Assembly: GCA_963978545.1 (NCBI GenBank)
Contig: OZ021731.1
Location: forward strand, 28,492,593 to 28,556,592
Length of the DNA stretch: 64,000 bases
Source of the DNA: Linyphia triangularis
Taxonomy: Eukaryota > Arthropoda > Arachnida > Araneae > Linyphiidae
Direction of reading: 5' to 3'
Of the stretch, positions 23,214 to 42,479 are shown piece after piece. The notes beneath the pieces are model-generated. The model worked only from the letters and a program-made list of their open reading frames with translations. It did no database searches and was not told the origin of the DNA. A program made the position numbers and the translations under genes. Each line of letters begins with the position of its first letter. Position 1 is the stretch's first letter.

Positions 23214-26200
23214 CAGGGCCTGATTTAGAAAATTTTTTACTGTAGGCCCAACATTCAGAGAGGGGCCCCAATAGCAAATATTTATTTCTTTACGTCACAA
23301 TATTACCAGATCAAGCTACATTCGTTACGACTAACTTTTTACAATTAAAACTCATAGTTTACTTTCACACGATTTTTTTGTTATAATTAGTATGATCTTG
23401 ATTTGCTCAAAACTTTTGAATTAATCAAGATCCCCCATGAACACTAATTTTAAAGTACACTTTCCTGTATTTTAAACTTACATTTTACCACAGGGTTCAC
23501 AAATTATATAATAATAAAGATTACTTAATTTTATAACAATAATTGTAAATAATAAAAAGTAACCTTTCCACTGTTTCTACGATCTCACTAAAAAGGAGGC
23601 CAAAAAAGTCCACGGAAGAGCCTGCAAAGCAACCAATCACAAAGACTCTTTCATTTCATAATATAAGAAGTTGTATATGGTTGGTTGGTGAACATCTCTT
23701 TACAAGAGGCGAGAGAAGGAGAACAGCGGCTTAAAGCCTTTGTCTCCGTGTACATATGACCAGTGGTGTAGTGTAAAATGAAAAGGTGTGGGAACGCTAT
23801 ATTGCGTCGTTACAAACGTATATATATTTTTTTTGCGTGGGGGGGGGGGGGAATGACAACTAAGAATAAATAACCTTTATTAATATTACTTTAATAATCT
23901 CAAAACAGATAATGAGCGCATCAAAAATTAAAAAGAAAGAAAAAAATGTGTGTTTAGACTGTTTTTTTTTTATTTAAATCACTTTTTTTAAACTATTAAG
24001 TTTTTTGGATTTTTAAACAATTTGCTTTGCACAACCCATTTTAAAAGATTGTTCGACACTTTATAAATACATTATAAGACATTTTCAAACATATCTTGCA
24101 TAAATTTTGAAACAGATTTTTTACAACAATTTTTTAAATAGATTTTTTACAACAATTTTTAAACAGATTTTTTACTTCATTTTTATTCAGAAAAATTTCA
24201 ATGAGAGATCGAGTATCCATTCAGACATGTTGCCTTAGAACGCACTCTAATAGGGTCATCAGCTGATCTGCGTTTCCGAAGCCTAGATTTAATATAATCA
24301 TCTGACTTCTAGAATTTCAGAGATGCCTTACAAGCAATGGGTTCGGATAAATTCCCAGACTCTGTAGCGCCTCGAAATCTATTTTCAAAATAAATTAAAC
24401 AGATTGCGATTGTTGCAGATGTCAGTTGAGAGTTTTATGGTTTTTCTCCATCTCGAGATGAAAATATAGAGAAGTTCCTGGTGCTTGATAGACCCTTCCT
24501 TTTCTTTTTCAAAATTTCTTTCATTAATAAAATGAAATTAACAACTTGAAGAATATCAATTGAAAAGTTAAAATTTCTTGATAAAATATTAATTTGTGCA
24601 ACTATCTATTATTTTAAGAAGGATATCCAACTGTAGACTCACTTGCCAAACGTATAGATTTGCTTAGGACATTCCTGGTTTTTTAATTTTATCCAGTTCG
24701 GTTTGTCATTTTGATAGTGGTGACAATCGTCAAAAGTGGGTATGAATCGGGCTATGGAATCAAGAGAGAAAGCAAACTGCAAAATTTATATGATATTGCC
24801 ATCAAAGTCACTAGATTTTAAAAAAGATCGGGGCAATTTCTTTATTTTATCGCCGACATTGTATTTAGTGTTGATTTTTTTTTTTTTTTTAAAAACTCGG
24901 GGATAAAGATTTTTTTTTTTTTTTTTTTTTTTTTTACGAACTTCTGCTACATTTTTGGAATAAACTCAGAAATAACTGTAAATGTAAGCGTTCTCATTCT
25001 CAAACTGAAAAGTAGTTTACTTTTGCATTTTAAAATACATTTGAATTGCTTTTCTACTATTTCACAGCCCAATTTCGGTGAATTATACCAATTTACAAAA
25101 CCATCAGCAGTTTTATATTAAGCAAAATGAAATATATAACATCAACAAATGTGAATACCTTCACTTTTTGGAAAAGGACTGATTCATTATCATGGGTGGC
25201 GGCAGCATTATTTGTAGAAAGTTGTAAGGGAAAAAAATTCTTTACTCAAACCTTGATTTTTCAAAACTATTGTCCTTCTCACTATGATATATATAAAATC
25301 TGTTATTAAATGGCACACAATTTATTTTTTCCGGTGAATTTTGGACTTTCCTCCAATTTTATAAAAATTTAAGCAACTAGGAGCGTCCTCCCATGCATCT
25401 TACTGGCGCCACTCATTTCCATTATTTTTACGCATTGAGTTAAATTAAGTAAGAGTAAAAAATCAATACAGTTTTGAATATATTTTGTCATGTTCAAATA
25501 ACGTATCAGTTTGATTTTCCCTTCATCAGGCAAACCAATATATTAACTGCATAATTCCGTGATCTCAAAACACCCTAAAAGCTAATACAAAATATCAACA
25601 TTCTACACTCACCTTTCATCTAGATTCTTGGCACCAACCAGTTTATTCCGTCAGAACCCCAGGTTTTTCACTTTTTTGGATTGTCCAAAAAAATACATCT
25701 TTTATGGTCATTTACTTTTTTCCTCTTGAAAGAGTTATTTTTTTAGGTACGGCGAGAGGTTTACAAATATATTATTAAGTGGATGATATAAAAAAACAAA
25801 AAAAACAAAAAAAAAACGTATCACTTTTGTTAATAAATCTGTGAGCGTTCCCGTTAAAATTTTGAGGAGGAGAAACACTCTTCAAGGAATTGTATGTGCC
25901 AGACCACAGTTTTGTTCTTTAAAAATGGAAATAGTTGGCGTGAACTTTTGTATGGAAGTTTTAATCCGTATTCATAACAAGCCATACACATTTGACCTCT
26001 GGAATTCATCCACAAATACAGATCATTCGTTGAAGAAGATACTATTTCAACACCATGTAGGAGAGATGGGGTGGGGGGGGGGGAGGGGGGAGGACAGTTT
26101 AATAGATGTGTCGGATAGTTGATGCAATGGCCATGTGCGAGTTGCCGCGCCTTTTTAAAGTGTTTTGCAAATACTTGAATTTGCCTGCTCAGCTATTAAA

Positions 26201-26654
26201 TTGCGGATTGAAAACGAAAAAATAGTTCACACGAAAGAACTTTTCGTTTTCTTACTGAATTTTACGTTGAGTGTCACATAAAGAAAAAATAATAATAAAT
26301 ACAAATTAAAAAAAAAAATTAGGTGAGGGAACGCCGTTCCTCCTTCTAAAAAGGTAAAGGATCGTCGTTCCCACGCGTTCCCACGCGTTCCCGCTCCACT
26401 ACACCCCTGCATATGACGAAGTTATATATGATTGGCTGAACCGGAAAGATTTGCTTAATTAGGTTTCATTAATCTATCTAACTTAACTCTTTGTGACTAT
26501 AAAAAATATGGAATTTGCTGATGTGTAACTAAACATTTTTTATTATTTTTGTTCAGTACTTCCCATAAAAAGACCATTATATTTGAAATTTTCAGAAAAT
26601 TTTCAAAATTTAGGGGCCCCCAAATTTGGGGGCCTAATGGTAAATCAGGCCCTG
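23214..26654 (+). mobile_element. hAT element inserted in SINE1
   Basis: Ends CAGGGCCTGATTTA and TAAATCAGGCCCTG. A perfect 8-bp TSD, ATTATAGC, duplicates SINE1 sequence (23206-23213 and 26655-26662). Without the inner insertion it is 784 bp, close to the 792-bp inverted copy at 45245-46036. It is a non-autonomous, MITE-like element. Confidence 0.92.
23761..26409 (+). mobile_element. hAT-type element nested in the previous one
   Basis: Ends CAGTGGTGTAGTG and CACTACACCCCTG. A perfect 8-bp TSD, CATATGAC, lies at 23753-23760 and 26410-26417. The copy at 45245-46036 has a single uninterrupted CATATG at this point, so it shows the empty site. The 2649-bp interior is AT-rich with one 93-codon open frame (25841-26122) of no recognised family. 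'GTTCCCACGC' is repeated near the right end. Confidence 0.9.
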
Positions 26655-27002
26655 ATTATAGCCCACGTGTTGCTGACGGCTCCAGATAATCTGAAAACAA
26701 CCAACCAAATAAAAATGTACGGAACGGGTACAAAAAATTCTTTGTACAATTTTATATGTATATTCTTTGTATGTATGTATTACTAAGAAAGGATGTAAAT
26801 TGTTAACATGCAAATAGCACTAATTAAAAAAAAAAAAAATGGTTCGAATTAAAAAAGGATCTAAATTGTTAATATGCAAATAGCGCTAGTAAAAAAAAGA
26901 ATAAAAGACGCTGGAATTTCGTTGGAAGAATGGTGATCCTTATGAAAAAATCCGCATTAAATAAAGCCAGCGAATAAAACGATTTTTCATAAGTGAACGA
27001 AC

Positions 27003-27337
27003 CATCGATATAGATAAACAACTGGATAGACTGCTCCATTGTCAATGCAAAGAGAAAAACGCGCCGGGGATTGCGAAGCTGGTGGGAAGATTAACCAATC
27101 ACAGTTCACTTTAATAGTTATATCGGAATGCGAAAAATCTTGTAAAGTGTTAGAGTATATATTTTTTGGCACATTATTACTAATTAATGTCTACTATTGA
27201 CATTTCTGCTGTGTACAACCCAAAATTTTATTTTCAATCCTCGGCAAACCGTATTTTTTATCCCACCAATTGCATCTGGCAACGGCTTCATTTCCCCAGC
27301 GTTAAGCAGTCTATCCAGTTGTTTATTTATATCGATG
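27003..27337 (+). mobile_element. hAT-type MITE, 335 bp, copy 2
   Basis: Same ends as 3737-4071, in opposite orientation and of identical length. A perfect 8-bp TSD, GAACGAAC, lies at 26995-27002 and 27338-27345. Confidence 0.9.
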
Positions 27338-27345
27338 GAACGAAC

Positions 27346-27890
27346 ACAGCCAAGGGACACTTACCGCATTTTTTTAAAAAGATATATTTATGAAGAATTT
27401 CTTCCTCATTCTGAATATTTAAACAAAAATTCCTTTAAAAAATTAGTCATTTAAGTATTAGGAAAAGAAATTTCGCCGAAACCCTGTCCGATTGCAGTCC
27501 GACCAAAAGCAATCCGCTATAGCTGTGACGTCAAAACATCCTTCGATTTTTATGCTTATCATGAGGTTTCTGCTAAATAGTTGGCGTTGGGTTGGTAGAC
27601 AGTTACTATATCCCGTACATGTGGGCGCGATTTGCGAGAAACTTGCAAAACTGGTTTCCGTTGCTGCGTTTCAAGCCAAGTTATTTCAGATCAAGTGACG
27701 TCACTTTCAATTCAAGCCGAATGTGTCATTTTTCCCGCCAAAACTAACAAGCAAACTTAAGTTGCAAATTAAGAAAAGCGCAAAAAAAGAAAAAGCGCAG
27801 CGAGCAGAAATTTTTTTGTTTATGGCCTGTTCGAAATATTTAGAATTGAATTAAAAAAAATGCCAATTCGTTAACTTTATATACCATTAA
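27346..27890 (+). repeat. Dispersed repeat R2, copy 2
   Basis: Matches 13895-14730 in order, including 'gcgagaaacttgcaaaactgg', CAAGTGACGTCAC and the TTTTTCCCGCC site. Here it is not interrupted by the fold-back element. Confidence 0.55.
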
Positions 27891-28140
27891 AGTTTTAATA
27901 GCAGATTTCTATTTTACTCTTAAAAAAAAAAATCGTATTTTTAAAACACATCTGAAATATAGAGACTGTTAAATCTGAAAGTAGAGGGATTGTCCGAAGA
28001 GAATATGCCTGACTCATGTAGCATGCTAGAGGTCTCGGGATCGACCCCCGCCTGCAGCTCATTTTTTTTAAAGTGAGTAGACACGGAGTCGAATAATTGC
28101 GTGATACAAAATTTTATTAATTTTAATATAGATTGTTAAA

Positions 28141-28322
28141 TCAAAGCAGATACAAAAATCTTGTGTCATATGTGTTAATAATCCTTTTGGCATCTTGAAC
28201 GAGTTTATGACATCTGTATTCATGTGAGAGTCGCCTTCTGGTAATACTTTCAAGAGAAAACGGTAGCTCATTTGCGTATCGAGTAGGAGAAAACCGAAGA
28301 GCTCTATTATGTAGAGGTGGAA
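28141..28322 (-). CDS. Candidate terminal exon, unknown gene
   Basis: On the minus strand an AG acceptor (ATATACAG) opens a frame, PPLHNRALRFSPTRYANELP and onward, to a stop at 28141 (about 60 residues). A similar frame starting PSLHNRTKFQFP follows an AG at 42337-42443. I do not recognise the protein. Upstream exons are not identified, and chance similarity is possible. Confidence 0.22.
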
Positions 28323-28345
28323 CTGTATATTCTCCAAAACTGTAT

Positions 28346-29068
28346 TGTTGCGTGGACGGGTTCGAAAGATTTGAAGCCAAAGCAGATCAAAACTTGCAGA
28401 AATTTATTCCGATATAACTCTTTACAGATTCTCTTACAGCTCCAGAACTTCTCGTTCTAGTAGACACAATACAGCTCTTTTCACAATAATAGAGTACAAA
28501 ACAGCAGTTAAAAACTTGACAACGCAACTGCTCAATCGCCGCAAAAGACAATGCAATACAGTTCGCTCAGTATCTCCAGTCAACTAATTCAGTGACTCAA
28601 AATCCAAGAACTGACTAACTAACACCACTCACGGCCGGGCTTATATAGGGGAGGCTGCGAACCTTCTTGAAACCTCTAGAGGTCGATATTTGGAGAACTT
28701 TCCAGATCGAAGTCGAAAAGTCCTATACATGTACCTGGGGACCGAAAATGTAGCCAAATGGTATGGCGACATTTGGCAATTTCTCGCCAAATTTGCAGAC
28801 AAAAATTAGTCGCCAAAACCGTCGCCAACTTGGCTCTATCTCGCCAATTTGGCGAGATTTCCATTACCATAATGTTAAATGCCCTGCCCCTTGAAACTCG
28901 CTTCCCAGAGTTACCTTTGTAAAACCCGTTATCAAGCATTGAGATGCTCACTGCAGGGAAGCCAATTTAACGACGAACTATTGCACTGCCTTATGCGAAA
29001 TGTACATAAATTACTATTTACAAAATTAACACTACGAAATATTTACAAATATACAAAAATTCGTAACA
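28346..29068 (-). mobile_element. Solo LTR, 723 bp, copy 2
   Basis: Runs TG..CA on the minus strand. A perfect 4-bp TSD, GTAT, lies at 28342-28345 and 29069-29072. It has the same TATATAAG box, AATAAA and TTGGCGA block as the copy at 9088, and the same length. Confidence 0.9.
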
Positions 29069-29544
29069 GTATATTCACTTCAAATTCACCAACATAAGTG
29101 ATCTGTGGGGTTAAACGAAAGTTAGCTGGTTAACTGAGCTAGAAAGTATAACTATAAGTATGCGCTTAAAAGCAAGTGAAAAAAAAACGGGATAATTTAT
29201 TAACCATCGTTATTAAATTATCTATAATAATAAAACAAGTTGTGTGTCTGTCTGTCTGTGGATCTATAGAAACCTACTTAAAATTGGATAGAGCTCTGAA
29301 ATTTTCAACATAAGTAGTTTTAGCCTTCTAATAATATACGTGTCAAATAGAATGTTAAAATTTTAATTATTTTTTTACCTTATTGACTTCAAACAAATTT
29401 TCAACATAAGTAGTTTTGGCCATTTAATTGGAATTTTGAAAAACAGAATGTTCAAATTTTAATTAGTTATTTTTAATTAATTAATTAATATATATTTTAC
29501 AAAACGATTTCTAATAAGGCTGCAGCTCTGAAATTTTCAACATA

Positions 29545-31103
29545 CACTGCGTTGCATAATGATAGAACCACCAGGTATTTTCAGCCTAGCATACAGTAAT
29601 TGGAATAAATGATTGAAATAAATATTTTTATTGAAAATATACAAAATAAGAATGACAATAACAAAGTAAAAACATTACTCATGTTTATATTTTCATGTAA
29701 TAAAATAAAAAATACAAATTTTAGGTTGCAAAATGATAGAACCACTTTCAGTTAATACTTTGTAAGAGCTCCCTTTTTGGTTATAAGTTCAAAAATTCGA
29801 TTAGGCATGCTTTCGACTAAGCGTTTGAGTATATCTGCATTCAGATTTTCCCATTATGTAATAATGGAGTCTTTCAATTCTTGAACCGTTGAATATTGCT
29901 TGCCGTTGGCGTATACGGCCCTGCTTAGAATACCCCAGACGTTTTCCATGGGGTTCATGTCAGGAAAACAAGCAGGCCATTCGATTACTTGCACTCCGTT
30001 GTCAGGAACCATTCCCAAGACGAGTTTGCAACATGAATGCTAGCATTGTCCTGTTGGAACTTCCAAAATGGACCTCCAATTTCTTATCCAAAAGGCAACA
30101 AATTTTCTTCCAACAGGTCTTGATAGTCTATTTCTCTCATTCGACCAGTAGGGAAGGCAATGTTAGTCCGTCCAGCATTGCCAAATCCAGCCCAAACCAT
30201 TAACGATCCTCCCCCACACTGTCTCCTAGAAAAAATGTGTGGCTCATTTCGGAGGTCCCTCCAATAGAATGCCCACCCGTCGGGACCATCTAGATTGAAT
30301 TTTTTTTCGTCGCTGAACACTACTTGAGTCCACTGTTCTTTCCAAGTCATGTGTTCTTTAGCCCATTGCATCCTTTTTCGTTTGTGAAGATCTGTAAGTC
30401 TCGGTTGCGTTTTCATTTTCGTGTACTCAAGATGTTCGTTCCGCCGAGCTATTCTGGATAAAGTTGACTTGTGAACTTTGATGGTGGGGTCTCGTGATAG
30501 TCTGTTCAATATTTCACCAGCTTTTAACTTCTTTACAACTAACCTTTCTTGCCACTTTTTTAGCTTTCGAGGTCTTCCAGTGGATTTCTTTGTCCCATAT
30601 TTGGATCCAAGATGTAGAAAATTATTGACCACGTGTGGTGAACGCCCAATATGTCTTGCTATATTCTGTGAAGACAATCCTGCTTGGTTCAAAGCCGCAA
30701 TTTGTTCTTTTTCAAAATCAGATAACGGTTTTTTCCTACCCATACTTAGTGACACCTTTTCAAATCAATAAACTATGCGTGCTCACAATAAATGCAAGTA
30801 AGGTTACGTTAGTTGATCAAACGAAGCTTTTATATATACCTGTTTGTTGAAACCCAACTGCGCATGCTTCTCTGGGATCGATTATTCCACTAAAAAGTAG
30901 GGGTGGTACTATCATTTTGCAACCTAAAATTTGTATTTTTTATTTTATTACATGAAAATATAAACATGAGTAATGTTTTTACTTTGTTATTGTCATTCTT
31001 ATTTTGTATATTTTCAATAAAAATATTTATTTCAATCATTTATTCCAATTGCTGTATGCTAGGCTGAAAATACATGGTGGTTCTATCATTATGCAACGCG
31101 GTG
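29545..31103 (-). mobile_element. Tc1-type transposon with ~210-bp TIRs
   Basis: The TIRs begin CACTGCGTTGCATAATGATA. The TSD is TA (29543-29544 and 31104-31105), and the target CAACATAAGTAG is itself a repeated Helitron word, so the empty site can be read nearby. The TIRs are unusually long for Tc1. The transposase is broken (see 29752-30743). Confidence 0.92.
29752..30743 (-). pseudogene. Tc1 transposase pseudogene, DD34E
   Basis: It starts MGRKKPLSDFEKEQIAALNQ, with a paired helix-turn-helix region (about residues 1-110) and then the catalytic domain: VVFSDEKKF (first Asp), FQQDNASIHV (second Asp) and DMNPMENVW (Glu, 34 residues on). It is inactivated by a TAA at 30084-30086, a one-base frameshift near 30010 and a second TAA at 29854-29856. 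Otherwise it covers the full family length, about 330 codons. Confidence 0.9.
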
Positions 31104-31822
31104 TAAGTAGTTGTGGCTTCCTAATTGGACTTTTGAAAAAAAAAATTTAATTTTATTTAGTTCTTTTTTAGTTAATTTTTTTTAATTAATTAATAAATAT
31201 TTTACAGAATTATTTCTAATAGGGCTACACCTCTGAAATTTTCGACACAAGCAGTTTTGCCCTTCTAATTGGACTATTGACAAAAAGAATGTTAAAATTT
31301 TAATTTGTTTTTTTTAATTAATATTTTTTACAAAAAGCGACTTCTAATAGGCCTAAAGCTCTGACAGTTTCAACATAAGTAGTTTTGGCCTTCTAATTTT
31401 CTTTCCACAAACAAGTGTTAAAATAATCTTAAAGGGATGTTTTATTATTGTATTAACGGGGAATTTTATTTTTTTTCTCGACAGAAGAGAGGCTTCTAAT
31501 ATTACGTAGCAATTAGATTTCAGTGAGTGAAGCGAGCTTATGCTTACGCAGGAATGAAACTTTCAGCGAGCGAAGCGAGCATATGTTTGCATGCCAATGA
31601 ACCTTCCAACGAGTGAAGTAAGCCTGTGCTTATGTGTCAGTGAAATTTTCAGTGAACGAAGCGAGCTTGATTTTTAGTAGCGATGAACCTTCCTGCGAGC
31701 GAAGCATCAAAACTGAGTCCTATACACCAATGACGGATTTCCGCAACGCGAAGCCTCACAGCTAGCTAAAATGTTGCATAGGTTAAAATTTCGTGGCGAA
31801 GCTCATCAGCTAGTACTAATAT

Positions 31823-32601
31823 TATTACGAATTTTTGTAAATATTTAGTAGTGCTAATTTTGTAAATAGGAACGTTTATGTACATTTCGCTTAAAGCAGT
31901 GCAATAGTTCGTCGTTAGTTGGTTTCCCGGCAATAGGGGTGTTATCGCTTGATAACGGGTTTTACAGAGGTAACTCTGGAAAGCGAGTTTCAAGGGGCAG
32001 GTCATTTAACATTATGTTAATGGAAATCTCGCCAAATTGGCGAGATAGAGCCAAGTTGGCGATGGTTTTGGCGACTAATTTTTGTCGCCAAATTTGGCGA
32101 GAAATCGCCAAATGTCGCGACCATTTGGCGACATATTCGGTACATGCATAGGTACATGTATCCCATGTACATGTAATAGGACTTTTCGACTACAATCTGG
32201 AAAGTTCTCCAAATTTCTCTCTCTGGAAGGTTCGTGAAGATTCGCAGCCTCCCTTATATAAACCCGGCCGTGAGTGAGTCAGTTAGTTAGTTGTCTCTCA
32301 ACGTTCATTGTGAGAGCTGTATTCCTGACTTGAGTAGTTCTTGGATTTTGAGTCACTGAATTAGTTGACTGGAGATACTGAGCGAACTGTATTGCATTGT
32401 CTTTTGCGGCGATTGAGCAGTTGTGTTGTCAAGTTTTTAACTGCTGTTTTGTGCTCTATTGAGGTGAAAAGAGCTGTATTGTGTCTACTAGAACGAGAAG
32501 TTCTGGAGCTGTAAGAGAACTGTGAAAATTTATTTTGGAATAAATTTCTGCAAGTTTTGATGTGCTTTGGCGTCAAATCTTTCGAACCCGTCCACGCAAC
32601 A
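31823..32601 (+). mobile_element. Solo LTR, 779 bp, copy 3
   Basis: Runs from TATTACGAATTTTT (TG changed to TA) to ACGCAACA. A perfect 4-bp TSD, ATAT, lies at 31819-31822 and 32602-32605. The TATA box is TATATAA at 32255-32261 and AATAAA is at 32539-32544. Upstream of TATA lie seven TTGGCG/CGCCAA words between 32030 and 32130. Confidence 0.87.
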
Positions 32602-32940
32602 ATATAAACAAGCAAGTGATATTATTAACAACTAAATAAAGGTCTTGATATTTTTAGTTGGTTGTATTTCAATTTATTTGGCTCAAGGACAACACAAAGG
32701 CCAAACTGCGTCCCCCTCCCCTCCTTAAAGAAATACGACGATGATCTTTTTTGAAAAGAGAACATTCAATTTGCGAAATTAACATTACAAAGGTTCAAAA
32801 TGGACTCAGTATAAAATGGTATTAAACTTTAACGAGTTTTAAAATAGGGTTATGAAATCAGTGTATGTACATTAAAATAATCTATCACAAAAATTTTATT
32901 ATGAAAAATGTTTATTTTTAATCACACTAAAATTTATTTT

Positions 32941-40314
<7,374 letters not shown>

Positions 40315-40480
40315 TTTTTACAAAACTGGTTCAGATAACACCTGCTAAATAAAATCACAGACACGTGTTCGTTTTCCTCCCGTTCTTGTGACGTCAACTT
40401 TCCGACTAGCGTGAAGGTTGCCAAACCGCTATTTTAGGCGGCTAGAATCCGATCATTGACAAAATGCGTTTGGTTTCTGA
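40315..40480 (-). promoter_or_regulatory. Putative promoter of gene A
   Basis: Upstream of the ATG lie an E-box CACGTG (40362-40367) and a CRE TGACGTCA (40389-40396), with 'gaaggttgccaaa' nearby. The E-box/CRE pair is in the same order as in gene B; 40475 onward has GATTGGCTGAT (CCAAT-like). Confidence 0.45.
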
Positions 40481-40794
40481 TTGGCTGATAGGATTTCGGG
40501 CGGGAAGTTACACCGTTTTTTTTTCGGATTCTTGCATCATGTATCGTATTTTTTGTATTACCTTCTCGTGTTCTTGTACGTTGTGTTAGACTTCTTTGCA
40601 AAGAGAAGAAATTTAAGTTATTGTGAGAATGTTTTTACTAGGTTAAATATAAAAACAATCCGTATAATTTTTTAAAAAAGTGCAACAAAATATTTTATAG
40701 TTTAAATTTGTTTTATCTGTAGAATACTCTTCACTCATTTTTTTTAAAACTTTATATTTTGCAAACTTTTCACTCAACGATTTTTTTATAGTCC

Positions 40795-41340
40795 GAGAGA
40801 TGACTGCATGTCTAGGTACCCCATCCAACTGCTAGTAGATTATGAGTATACTGGTCTGCCAGGAAAAAAATGGGTGAAACTATTCAAAAATCAACTTTAA
40901 ATGAGTTGAACTAAATCCATTTCTCAAGCATACCATACCTTGTCAAATAATGATAATTATTTTTTATTTGAAATATCAATTTTAAAATTAGATAATTGTA
41001 ACGGTTACATTAAATAAAAGATTAAAAAGTTAAGAAACCCTGACTGGATCTCGTTATCAAGGGGTTCGAACCCAGTCAGGATTTCGAGGATGCGTTTCTG
41101 AAGGATAGATCAGTAATAAATTACCAATCCATCCTCGATTCCCGACGCATGCCACTGCAAGACAGAAAGTCAAATAATTTAGTAAATAATTAGTTTGTTT
41201 ATTTGGCTATCCAACGCTCTTTAATTTTCATTGAGAAAGGATTCAAACGATTTCAGATCTGTGGTTCCAAAAACTTGCATCTTTTAAAAGTGAGGCAAAT
41301 TGGCGTCATCTTTGCGTCATCAGGGATGCCAAATACTGTA
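40795..41340. mobile_element. MITE F2, interrupted and diverged
   Basis: It starts GTCCGAGAGATGACTGCA and follows one arm to about 40970. It resumes at about 41205 ('ggctatccaacgctctttaattttca') up to the apex at 41340. The insert between them contains a box-B-like GGTTCGAACCC inside a short hairpin (CCTGACTGG..CCAGTCAGG), perhaps another tRNA-derived piece. Confidence 0.55.
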
Positions 41341-41342
41341 CG

Positions 41343-41698
41343 CAGGGGTCTATCCAGGTTTTTTTTACTGGGTCCTATTTTTGTGAAAATATATTAATTT
41401 TGTGAAAAATTTCCAATTTTATATATTTTGAGCATATGGTTTGGCGTCCATGACGTCACTTCCTTAAAATCAACATGTGGGCAAGCGAGTCATTTTCTCC
41501 TTTTGGCATAAAATAAACTATGTAATTTTGTAATTGGTCCATTTTCAAACTGGAAATGATATAAAGGTTCCATTTTTTTTTACTTCGTGAAAGGTCAGTT
41601 TGTTGGACATGGAATTTTGTGAAGGGTCCTTTTGTTGATTATGGAATTTTGTGAAGGGTCCTTAAAAGGACCCAAATTTCCTTCTCCATAGACCCCTG
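41343..41698. mobile_element. Inverted-repeat element, 356 bp, 5-bp TSD
   Basis: Ends CAGGGGTCTATCCAGG and CTCCATAGACCCCTG. The 5-bp TSD GTACG lies at 41338-41342 and 41699-41703. The CAGGGG ends are hAT-like but the TSD is short. A 'ttttgtgaagggtcc' segment is tandemly repeated near the right end. Confidence 0.75.
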
Positions 41699-42336
41699 GT
41701 ACGATATCTATAATGGGGGCTGGTGCATGGTTAAATCAATGGTAGAAGTGGTGAAAAAAAAGTGCAGGGGATTCTCAAAAGTTGGTGACAATCCCCCCCC
41801 CCCCCCCCCAATCAACAATAAATTTAATAATTTCGTAACTTATAATACAAATATTAACTAGTAAGGAAATTATTTATACTTCCTATCACTAACAGTGAAC
41901 AAGGATCCAAAATTTATTGTTATTTTAATGAATATTCTGCAACTTAATTTTTTTTATTTGAAAGTAAAAGTAAAAGTGAAATAATAATTCAACTTTATAT
42001 ACATAACTGTTTATTTAGATTTAAATAGTGCTTATAAATATGTATACTTTCATGAAATTAATCCTACAAGGACATAATGCTATCTTAATAATTCAGTATT
42101 TGCATTAGTGACTTTTTTTTAGTTAATGATGTCAAATAGCGAATAAAAAACTAATTTTTATGACGTAGAGACTGCATGAAATAGCCATAGTTTGAATATT
42201 TAATCATTATTCACCATCGAGTCTCGATCGTTGGATCTCTTGCATGCTAGCCACGCATTTTACTTCACGGGGTGTGAGTGGGGCCTTATAAGTCCATGTT
42301 TTCAGTCTAAAATATTGCATTCCCTGTAGACATGAT

Positions 42337-42443
42337 CTACATGCGGTTAATCTGTGCAGAATCTGAATTAGCGGGAATTGAATGCCTTCCGGAAGAACTT
42401 TTTGAGGGAAATTGAAACTTAGTTCTATTATGCAGAGATGGGC
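42337..42443 (-). CDS. Candidate terminal exon, unknown gene
   Basis: After an AG acceptor (CTCGTTTCCAG) a short frame begins PSLHNRTKFQFPSKSSSGRH and stops at 42337. It resembles the start of the frame at 28141-28322. Both lie upstream of a Myb/SANT gene on the same strand. No function can be given. Confidence 0.2.
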
Positions 42444-42479
42444 CTGGAAACGAGTCGCATAATTCATTACGGAGAGTGA

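Larger units (their letters stand above)
23075..26706 (+). repeat. SINE1 split by nested hAT elements
   Basis: The SINE1 head (boxes A and B) is at 23078-23213 and the tail (GTGTTGCTGACGGC..CCAACC) at 26655-26706. The outer TSD AAATAAAAAT is at 23065-23074 and 26707-26716. The interruption is the 3441-bp element 23214-26654. Confidence 0.88.
29221..31813 (+). mobile_element. Helitron-like element carrying a Tc1 insertion
   Basis: It starts TCTATAATAATAAAAC after an A and ends TTCGTGGCGAAGCTCATCAGCTAG before a T. It has a short hairpin (TTCG/CGAA) about 12 bp before the CTAG end and no terminal inverted repeats or TSD; these are the Helitron hallmarks. The inside holds diverged tandem blocks with TTTTCAACATAAGTAGTTTT, and after 31500 a run of 'gcgagcgaagcgagc' words. 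Without the Tc1 it is about 1.03 kb and non-autonomous. Confidence 0.68.

Noticed and set aside
25841..26122. Transposase gene of the inner hAT
   Set aside because: A 93-codon frame with no hAT dimerisation or catalytic motif; it ends in a poly-G tract.
28021..28065. Third tRNA-derived SINE (box-B-like GGGATCGACCCC)
   Set aside because: Only a short GC-rich hairpin is visible, with no box A, tail or duplicate.
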